From CAZGHF01 sp964525595 (lineage in GTDB: Bacteria > Patescibacteriota > Minisyncoccia > UBA6257 > GWB1-50-10): a stretch of 34,495 nt of DNA. The stretch is from NCBI GenBank assembly GCA_964525595.1, contig CAZGHF010000006.1:1-34495 (forward strand). The letters run 5' to 3'. The position numbers and the translations under genes were made by a program. Shown piece after piece: positions 28,409 through 34,495 of the stretch. Under the pieces are notes generated by a model. That model searched no databases, was not told where the DNA came from, and saw only the letters and a program-made list of their open reading frames with translations. Every line of letters begins with the position of its first letter. Within the stretch, counting starts at the first letter, position 1.

Positions 28409-30013
28409 ATGACGACAATTAAATTGTTTTTTCGCGCCCTAACAGAAAAGGAGCGCTTAACGTTTATAATCGTCGGGGCAGTCCTTGTTCTCGCAACGGT
28501 CTCAAGGTTTGCGCTCGCTTTCAACGAGTCAAGCGAATGTGTTCCAATCCAGGGAGGTTCTTATCGCGAAGGGGTGGTCGGTCAACCGATTGCTATAAAT
28601 CCGGTTATCTCTGAAAATCAGACTGACCAAGATATAAGTCGACTTATTTACAGTTCCCTCTATGACATCACCGAAAGTTTTGAGATAAAAGACGACGGTC
28701 GAACTTACGTCCTGAAACTTAAAGAGGAACTTCTCTGGTCAAATGACCAGCCTCTCACTAGCGATGATGTAATCTTTACAATTGAAACGGTTCAGGACAG
28801 CCAGGCTCGCTCACCTTATGCTACAAGCTGGCAGGGAGTGGTAGCAGAAAGAATTAGCGAAGTAAGAGTAAGTCTCGCTCTCCCCGCTCCTTATGCGTTC
28901 TTTGCCGAAAATCTTAAGCGCCTTTTCATTATCCCGGTTCATATTTTCGGGAGCGTGCCGACGGCAAACCTACGGCTTTCTGCTTATAATTTCGAACCAG
29001 TCGGCGCCGGTCCCTATAAGTTTCATTCTTTCACTAAAAGAAAAGATGGCTTTATAAGCGTTTACCGTCTGGAAATCAACGAAAACTATCACGGCGAGAA
29101 ACCTTTTATAAAGGATTTTTACTTCGTTTTTTACGAGAGTTCTGAAAGTTTATTAAAGGACCTTAAATTAAGAAGAATTGACGGCACAGGCAGCCTCACG
29201 CCGCTTGAGTCGGATGTTATTCCTTCGAGCGCCTCCATGAACCTGATTCCGATGCCAAGTTATTACGCAGTATTCTTCAATTTGAGCTTTAATCCTCTCT
29301 TGAAAGAGAATGACCTCCGGGAAGCTCTTGATATCGGCTTGAACAAAAGGCGTATTATTGAAGAGGTTTTGAAAAACGGAGCGGAGGCCTTAGACGGTCC
29401 TTTAGGACATCTCGGAGATTTAAAAGAAACGTCTTATAGTCCGGAAGAGGCAAGGAAAAGGATAGACTCCCTAAAAGAAGAAACAATCGCGCTTACCTTA
29501 ATAACTCCTGAAATTGAATTTCTGAAAAAAACTGCTTCAATGATAAGAGAAGATTGGCTCTCAATCGGCATTGACGAGGTAAATATATTTACTCCGTCCC
29601 CCGGTGAATTTATGGAAGGAGTAATCAAAACCAGCAATTACGAAATGGTTCTTTTCGGGAATGTTCTGGAACACCCTCTTGATCTTTTCCCTTTTTGGCA
29701 CTCGTCGCAGAGATTTTCGCCGGGTCTCAACTTATCCCTTTATAAAAATGCCAAAGTTGATACTCTTATAGAGAAAGTTCGTCAGACGGAAGATGAGGAA
29801 GAACAAAAGGAGTTCGCAAGAAGCGCCGAAGAAATGATTCTCGCTGAAAGACCGGCAATATTTCTCTACTCAATCCCTTATACTTACGTTCATAATTCTG
29901 ATTTGAGGGGCTTTGGTTTTTCTCCGGACAACTCCGAAGCCTTTGTCACTCCATCAGACCGATTTAGAAACATCAATGATTGGCACGTTTCAAAAGTAAG
30001 AGTACTACGCTAG
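28409..30013 (+). CDS. Membrane-anchored oligopeptide-binding protein (SBP_bac_5 family)
   Basis: This 534-residue protein matches the extracytoplasmic solute-binding family 5 (DppA/OppA): GSYREGVVGQPIAINPVI, then DQDISRLIYSSLYD, WSNDQPLTSDDVIFTIETV and GAGPYKFHSF. The C-terminal lobe has IALTLITP and WHSSQRFSPGLNLSLYKN. A hydrophobic segment at about 18-38 follows a basic N-terminus. No lipobox cysteine is in the right place, so it is probably held by that segment, not by lipid. The matching permease and ATPase genes are absent here. It may work with transporters elsewhere or have another binding role. It follows secG by 18 bp. Confidence 0.9.
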   Translation: MTTIKLFFRALTEKERLTFIIVGAVLVLATVSRFALAFNESSECVPIQGGSYREGVVGQPIAINPVISENQTDQDISRLIYSSLYDITESFEIKDDGRTYVLKLKEELLWSNDQPLTSDDVIFTIETVQDSQARSPYATSWQGVVAERISEVRVSLALPAPYAFFAENLKRLFIIPVHIFGSVPTANLRLSAYNFEPVGAGPYKFHSFTKRKDGFISVYRLEINENYHGEKPFIKDFYFVFYESSESLLKDLKLRRIDGTGSLTPLESDVIPSSASMNLIPMPSYYAVFFNLSFNPLLKENDLREALDIGLNKRRIIEEVLKNGAEALDGPLGHLGDLKETSYSPEEARKRIDSLKEETIALTLITPEIEFLKKTASMIREDWLSIGIDEVNIFTPSPGEFMEGVIKTSNYEMVLFGNVLEHPLDLFPFWHSSQRFSPGLNLSLYKNAKVDTLIEKVRQTEDEEEQKEFARSAEEMILAERPAIFLYSIPYTYVHNSDLRGFGFSPDNSEAFVTPSDRFRNINDWHVSKVRVLR

Positions 30014-30102
30014 CCAAGGCGGTGGAATCCCGCACCAGCCCGCCCCGCTTCGCTTGGCGAGGCCGGGGAACAAGCTTGGGTGCGGAACAAGTTGTCGGAC
30101 AC
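30014..30102. other. Spacer with a GC-rich inverted repeat upstream of tRNA-Leu
   Basis: CCGCACC (30030-30036) pairs with GGTGCGG (30079-30085), enclosing a second GC-rich hairpin (CCCCGC near 30043 with CCGGGG near 30063). There is no T-run, so it is not a classical terminator. It is base-compositionally richer in GC than the neighbouring genes. Confidence 0.45.
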
Positions 30103-30186
30103 GCCCAGGTGACGAAATTGGCAGACGTGCACGGTTCAGGGCCGTGTGGTCGAAAGACCGTGTGGGTTCAACTCCCACCCTGGGCA
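30103..30186 (+). tRNA. tRNA-Leu (CAG)
   Basis: A class II cloverleaf with acceptor GCCCAGG/CCTGGGC, anticodon arm CACGG-TTCAGGG-CCGTG (anticodon CAG), a long variable arm (GGTCGAAAGACC) and T loop TTCAACT. Discriminator A is followed by CTA, so CCA is not encoded. It lies 15 bp before the RNase J start codon. Confidence 0.95.
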
Positions 30187-30201
30187 CTATTTTTAACATT
30201 C

Positions 30202-31950
30202 ATGGTTACACCAAAAACAAAAGGGGTTCGAAAAGGAACGACAAAAAGCAAGATGCCGGCGAAAAAACCGGCAAAAGCCGGTAAGGAGGATATTGTCCGC
30301 TGGGTGGCTTTGGGCGGCCTGGAAGAAATAGGCCGCAACATGATGCTTTTCGAATACAAAGACGAAATCATCATCATTGACGCCGGTTTGCAGTTTCCGG
30401 AGGAAGAAACGCCCGGCATTGACTACATTATCCCGAATGTCTCTTATCTGGAAGCGAGAAAAGATAAAATCAAAGCGCTTATCATCACCCACGGCCACTA
30501 TGACCATATTGGCGCCATTCCTTACATTCTCCACAAACTTGGCAATCCGCCCATTTACACGACTGAAATAAGTAAAGAAATTATTTTAAAACGGCAGGAA
30601 GATTTCCCGAACTCGCCAAAACCATCTTTCGTTATCGTAAAAGGCGAAGAGACCCACAAATTTGGTGAACACTTTTCAGTCACTTTCTTCGATGTCGTTC
30701 ACAACATCCCGGAAGGTGTCGGAATGATTGTTAGCACGCCCATAGGAAAAATTGTCCATCCCGGCGAGTTTAAATTCGATTATGACCACGACGGCAACCC
30801 GCGGGGTTTGGATACTTGGAAACGGGTTGGTAAACAGGGTATTCATACTCTAATGCTAGACTCAACCGGTGTGGAAAAAACGGGGTGGTCCGTGTCCGAA
30901 AGAGTGGTAGAGAAAGAGCTGGAAGCGCTCTTCAAGGAAGCAAAGGGGAGAATTATCGTCGGCACTTTCGCTTCACTTCTTGACCGTCTCGCTGAAATAA
31001 TAAAAATTGCGGAGAAGCTGAAACGCAAGGTAGCAATAAGCGGCTACTCAATGAAAACAAACCTCCAAATCGCTCAAAATCTTAAATTCATCAAAGTCCA
31101 GAAAGGAACGATGATTCCCCTTGAAGAAGTCAATAAGTACCCTAACGAGAGAGTTATGGTCATTGCGACCGGCGCTCAAGGCGAACCGAATGCAGCTCTG
31201 ATGCGCATAGCAAATGGCGAACATCGCCAAATACGGTTGAATAAAAACGATACCGTTATCCTTTCTTCCTCAATCGTACCGGGTAATGAAAGAAGCGTTG
31301 AGAACCTGAAAGACAATTTGGCTCGCCAGGGAGCAACAATTTATGATTACAAAATGCTCGACATTCACTCTTCCGGCCATGCTCCCCAAGAAGAATTGAA
31401 AACCGTTATGAAACTGGTGAAGCCGCGCTTTTTTCTTCCCATTCATGGTCAATACTTCCGACGTTGGCGAAATGCCCGAATGGCTCAGGAAACAATCAAT
31501 TTAAAACCCGAAGAAACTCTCATTGCCGACAACGGAGTGGTAGTTGAATTTGGTAAAAATTTCGCCCGCGTGACTGACAAAAAAGTGCCAGCCTATTACG
31601 TCATGGTTGACGGGCTTGGCGTGGGTGATGTCGGCGAAGTGGTACTCCGTGACCGACTCACTCTTGCCCAGGAAGGAATGGTAGTTATTATTGCCACCTT
31701 GAGCCGGCAGAGCGGTCGGCTTCTCAAAAACCCGGACATTATCTCGCGCGGCTTCATTTACCTGAAAGAGCACAAAGAGCTCCTGAACGATATTCGTCGG
31801 AGAATCAGGGGAATTTTGGGCCGCATTCCGCGGCACCAGTCCGTTGACGCCGACTACATAAAATCTCTCATTCGTGACCAAATCGGCCAGTTTCTCTACA
31901 ACAAGACCAAGAGGCGGCCGATGATTCTTCCTGTTATTATAGAAGTATAA
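30202..31950 (+). CDS. rnj: Ribonuclease J
   Basis: This 582-residue protein is a metallo-beta-lactamase/beta-CASP nuclease that processes and degrades RNA. It has GGLEEIGRNMMLFEY, the metal motif HGHYDH (His97 to His102), DSTGVEKTGWSVSE, the beta-CASP GTFASLLDR block, and SSGHAPQEELKTVMKLVKPRFFLPIHGQY in spaced form. The open frame extends upstream to 29980 through tRNA-Leu, which is impossible for translation. The ATG at 30202 begins a short basic tail (KTKGVRKGTTKSKMPAKKPAKAGK) before the conserved core. The TAA stop shares its last base with the trpS start codon, so the two are coupled. Confidence 0.95.
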   Translation: MVTPKTKGVRKGTTKSKMPAKKPAKAGKEDIVRWVALGGLEEIGRNMMLFEYKDEIIIIDAGLQFPEEETPGIDYIIPNVSYLEARKDKIKALIITHGHYDHIGAIPYILHKLGNPPIYTTEISKEIILKRQEDFPNSPKPSFVIVKGEETHKFGEHFSVTFFDVVHNIPEGVGMIVSTPIGKIVHPGEFKFDYDHDGNPRGLDTWKRVGKQGIHTLMLDSTGVEKTGWSVSERVVEKELEALFKEAKGRIIVGTFASLLDRLAEIIKIAEKLKRKVAISGYSMKTNLQIAQNLKFIKVQKGTMIPLEEVNKYPNERVMVIATGAQGEPNAALMRIANGEHRQIRLNKNDTVILSSSIVPGNERSVENLKDNLARQGATIYDYKMLDIHSSGHAPQEELKTVMKLVKPRFFLPIHGQYFRRWRNARMAQETINLKPEETLIADNGVVVEFGKNFARVTDKKVPAYYVMVDGLGVGDVGEVVLRDRLTLAQEGMVVIIATLSRQSGRLLKNPDIISRGFIYLKEHKELLNDIRRRIRGILGRIPRHQSVDADYIKSLIRDQIGQFLYNKTKRRPMILPVIIEV

Positions 31951-32923
31951 TGGCAAAACCAGTTCTCGTATCAGGCATTCAGTCAACCGGCAAACTTCAC
32001 CTCGGCAACTACCTGGGGGCTCTCAAAAATTTCGTTGAATTACAGAACTCCGGCAAGTATCAGTGCNNNNNNNNNNCCTTCATGCGCTCACGGAAGATTT
32101 CAATCCGCGCGAGAAATCAAAACATATTCTGGATTTGGCGGCTGATTATCTGGCCGCTGGCATCGGCAAAAACTCTATAATTTTCCAGCAATCGGAAATT
32201 CCGGCTCACACGGAACTTGGTTGGATTTTTGAAACCGTGGCACCGCTTGGGGAAATGGAACGGATGACCCAATTCAAAGATAAATCGTCGCACCAACGGG
32301 ATAATGTCAATCTCGGACTTTTAAGTTATCCGGCTCTTATGGCAGCCGATATTCTTCTCTACGACGCGAAATTCGTACCGGTCGGTGACGACCAATCACA
32401 ACACTTGGAACTCACCAGAACCCTGGCGAGGAAATTCAACAAGAAATTCGGCAAAACATTTCCGGAACCCAAAACCCTGTTCACCAAAACACCCCGTTTA
32501 ATGAGTTTGGACGACCCGTCCAAGAAAATGTCGAAGTCCCGGGTCGCCGGATGTCTCTTTTTGGATGATTCCCCCACCGCAATCCGCAAGAAGATAATGC
32601 GGGCAATGACCGACTCGGGAAAAGAAATAAAATACGACGAAAAAACTAAAGCCGGTGTAAGCAATTTACTCCTCATTTACTCGGAGTTGTCCGGTAAATC
32701 TGTAAAAGCAATCGAGAGTGAATACAAAAACAAGGGTTATGCCGATTTCAAAAAAGATTTGGCTGAAGTTGTGATTAAAACTCTCCGGCCTTTTCAGGAA
32801 AGAAAAAAGAAATTGAAGACCGCCGAAATTAAAAAAGCGCTCGCCGCGGGCAATAAAAAAGCAAACGCCGTCGCTTCCAAAAAAATCCTGGAAGTCAAAA
32901 AGAAAGTAGGACTTCTTGTATAA
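31950..32923 (+). CDS. trpS: Tryptophan-tRNA ligase, interrupted by an assembly gap
   Basis: This class I synthetase charges tRNA-Trp. The nucleotide-binding signature is present as STGKLHLGNY near residue 12, and the KMSKS loop reads DPSKKMSKSR. A run of 10 Ns at 32067-32076 splits the frame: upstream reading (…SGKYQC) and downstream reading (LHALTEDFNPREK…) are in different phases. Members of the family usually have a short FFFIAD-like stretch here; 17 missing bases, not 10, would restore both the frame and that stretch. So the gene is very probably intact in the organism and the break is a gap-padding artefact. Length and the rest of the protein are normal. Confidence 0.9.
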
Positions 32924-32984
32924 AACTTATAAGATTTTCTAAAAGAATCTGCTGACGAATGATAGTTGCCCTCGCCCCAATTGT

Positions 32985-33659
32985 TTAAGCGGCGACCTTC
33001 TCTTCTTTCGCAGGCTCGGCACTCTCATTAAAAGCAAATCCTCTGAAAATATAGGATTGGCCATGTTTTTGGATATCTTTTTTCTCCTGAAGAGTAATTT
33101 CATCCTCCGGGAAAAAGTCCACCGGCAGTCGCAAGACAATAAATTGCATATCTTCGGGATGAACCACGCCCTTCGCAATTCTCACAAAGCCGCGTTCCCT
33201 GCCGAACACATTCTTTTCTCTTTCTTCAACGTCACTTACTTCAATGTCTTCACCTTCTCTAAAACCGAAAACCGTAACCATTCCGCCAAGCATTCCTGTC
33301 CCTTCTAAAAAGGCATCTCGGAGCCCCACTGAACCATAGTTGCTTCTCCACTCTACCGCGTTTGGATAATCTTTTTTCGGTCTAATTTCCAAATCCTCAT
33401 GTCGGGCAACTGAATGGATAAGCCTTTCAGGACTTTCCATCCGAACTATGAAATCTCCTCTAAGATTGTCATAAAATTCGTTAATGTCATCATAAAAAAC
33501 GCCGCCTTCCTCTAGAAACTTGATTTTAATAAGCGAATACGCCTCTTTTGTAAGCTCTTCTGCTCTTTCTTCGTCATTTTCCTCCTTAAGCAACTCTATA
33601 ACGTCTTCAAGCCGTCGTCCTTTTTCTTCCTGTTCAAAAAGCAGCTTTTCTCTTTTCAT
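32985..33659 (-). CDS. Unknown protein of 224 residues, coupled to ileS
   Basis: I do not recognise this protein. It is soluble, acidic and charged. The N-terminal third is helical (LLFEQEEKGRRLEDVIELLKEENDEERAEELTKEA), and the centre is mixed (VARHEDLEIRPKKDYPNAVEW, then GGMVTVFGFREGEDI). The C-terminal part has beta character (VLRLPVDFFPEDEITLQEK). There is no signal peptide and no metal or nucleotide motif that I can name. It starts 3 bp after the ileS stop, so it is likely in the same operon and translated by reinitiation. It is convergent with trpS. Confidence 0.75.
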   Translation of the reverse strand: MKREKLLFEQEEKGRRLEDVIELLKEENDEERAEELTKEAYSLIKIKFLEEGGVFYDDINEFYDNLRGDFIVRMESPERLIHSVARHEDLEIRPKKDYPNAVEWRSNYGSVGLRDAFLEGTGMLGGMVTVFGFREGEDIEVSDVEEREKNVFGRERGFVRIAKGVVHPEDMQFIVLRLPVDFFPEDEITLQEKKDIQKHGQSYIFRGFAFNESAEPAKEEKVAA

Positions 33660-33662
33660 AAA

Positions 33663-34495
33663 CTAAGGTAATTTGCGCAAACCGACCCAAATTGGCCACT
33701 GGTCCAATTTCGTTTCAAGTTCGGCTTCAAATTTATCGGAGCGGCGGTACTCGATTTTCTTTGCCCCTATCTCTTCCTTGACCACTTTTTCATTCTTCTG
33801 AATTAGATAAAGAAGTTCTTCAGATAAATCAACCGTCAAAATTATTGTGTCTTTTGGTTCTAAGCCGGCGTCTTTGCGCAAGCCTTGAACCAAACGCTTA
33901 AATTCCCTAAGCCACCCTTCCTCTTTAAGCTCATGAGTAATCTCAGTATCCAGTTCAACTTCTCCTTCCAACTTCCCGTTAAAGACTATCTCTTTAACGT
34001 TTACTTCGTCTTTCAAAATTTCCAAAAAGTCTTTGTTGCGGAACAGTTTTTCTTCTCTAATTTCTAATTTCTTTAGTGGCTGGCGAACTTTAATTCCCGC
34101 CTCCGCCCTTTTCGCAAGCGCCAAACTGGCGAGTCGGCGCACCTCTTTCATCTCGTGAAGCAAATTCTTTTCCTTTTCAGTAATTTTTTCGGGCTTTGGC
34201 CAATCAGTTAGGTGAATTGATTCAGTCCCTCCTATATTTGAATGTAAAACTTCAGCCAAATACGGCATAAAGGGCGCAATTACCCGGCTAACTTTTGACA
34301 AAGAATCGTGGAGCGTCGCAAAAAAGGAGACATCTTCACGCCCGCGGCTGCGGCGCACATACCATGTCGATAAATCATTGATGTATTTCTCTATAGCCCG
34401 CGTTGCCCGAACCGTATCGTAATTCTCCAGGTTTTCCGTAACTGCCCCAACCAATTCTTTAGGATCACCCCAGCGGTTAGCCGGGGTCCTTGCAC
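33663..34495 (-). CDS. ileS: Isoleucine-tRNA ligase, C-terminal part (cut by window edge)
   Basis: This is the C-terminal anticodon-binding region of a class Ia synthetase. The block ENLENYDTVRATRAIEKYINDLSTWYVRRSRGR and then PFMPYLAEVLHSNIGG-ESIHLTDWP (in spaced form) are typical of IleRS. The following KRAEAGIKVRQPLKKLEI region also fits. The frame is open through the window edge; a TTG at 34454 is not the start. The end nearest the edge carries extra residues (about RTPANRWGDPK) encoded by an imperfect palindrome (34461-34490), not expected in the family alignment at this point. Confidence 0.88.
   Translation of the reverse strand, partial: ARTPANRWGDPKELVGAVTENLENYDTVRATRAIEKYINDLSTWYVRRSRGREDVSFFATLHDSLSKVSRVIAPFMPYLAEVLHSNIGGTESIHLTDWPKPEKITEKEKNLLHEMKEVRRLASLALAKRAEAGIKVRQPLKKLEIREEKLFRNKDFLEILKDEVNVKEIVFNGKLEGEVELDTEITHELKEEGWLREFKRLVQGLRKDAGLEPKDTIILTVDLSEELLYLIQKNEKVVKEEIGAKKIEYRRSDKFEAELETKLDQWPIWVGLRKLP
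34461..34490. repeat. Imperfect palindrome inside ileS
   Basis: Arms AGGA/TCCT, CCCC/GGGG and GG/CC pair around a TTAG loop, with three unpaired bases (TCA) between the first two pairs of arms and three (AGC) between the last two. The sequence is read in frame on the minus strand and adds residues within a conserved helical region. Confidence 0.55.

Noticed and set aside
29980..30201. RNase J starting at 29980
   Set aside because: That extension runs through tRNA-Leu and overlaps the previous gene. Conserved protein sequence begins after the ATG at 30202.
32063..32180. trpS frameshift as a real pseudogene
   Set aside because: The frame change coincides exactly with the run of Ns and is explained by incorrect gap length.
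1..34495. CRISPR array or insertion sequence
   Set aside because: No regularly spaced direct repeats of 25-40 bp and no transposase or integrase gene were seen. The palindromes found are single units.

Overview
The window looks like a draft chromosome contig from a Candidate Phyla Radiation (Patescibacteria, Parcubacteria-like) bacterium. The evidence is indirect: very short spacers, many 1-8 bp gene overlaps, five of six tRNAs without an encoded CCA end, and a gene set typical of that group. That set includes a large surface protein with a peptidoglycan-binding domain, both RNase J and RNase Y, an ECF sigma factor followed by small membrane and secreted proteins, a PF04020-type holin-like membrane protein, and an O-antigen ligase with TPR-like repeats. 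No rRNA or other phylogenetic marker is present, so the assignment is an inference. A run of 10 Ns at 32067-32076 shows that this is scaffolded draft sequence.

Layout. 1-7398 is a surface-glycan locus: the end of a sugar transferase, a split and shortened transketolase pair, a DegT-type aminotransferase, a membrane-bound nucleotide-sugar 4,6-dehydratase, and, convergently, an O-antigen ligase/polymerase. 7441-10991 is a monocistronic 1163-residue exported surface protein with its terminator. 11442-16971 (minus strand) is envelope and protein quality control: a polytopic membrane protein, a ClpB/ClpC-like AAA+ disaggregase, an HtrA protease and a SIMPL-domain protein. 17028-21331 holds cysteine desulfurase, a PduO-type cobalamin adenosyltransferase, ArfB, a DedA/VTT-like protein, a ZIP metal transporter and five tRNAs (His, Phe, Arg, Pro, Gly). 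21491-23413 is an ECF sigma operon, followed by HU, RNase Y and phosphoglycerate mutase. 27102-27793 has no protein gene. 27794-34495 carries a holin-like protein, SecG, an oligopeptide-binding protein, tRNA-Leu, RNase J, TrpRS (interrupted by the gap), an unknown protein and the end of IleRS.

The most interesting region is 27127-27614. It reads as an independent non-coding transcription unit with a promoter, three consecutive long-stem domains and a GC-rich terminator hairpin. The first and third domains are diverged copies of the same structured RNA, sharing an internal-loop sequence (AAACCGC ... GATACCCAG opposite CTGGAAGGTTAGT ... CCCTCGG) with different closing stems that still pair. I do not recognise it as a known RNA family.

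Two other signals run across the window. First, several genes have a TANNNT hexamer only 6-7 nt before the ATG, which suggests leaderless transcripts. Second, perfect or near-perfect palindromes sit inside protein genes in frame (cysteine desulfurase, cobalamin adenosyltransferase, probably IleRS), and one of them has a near-identical copy in a spacer. These resemble mobile palindromic elements.
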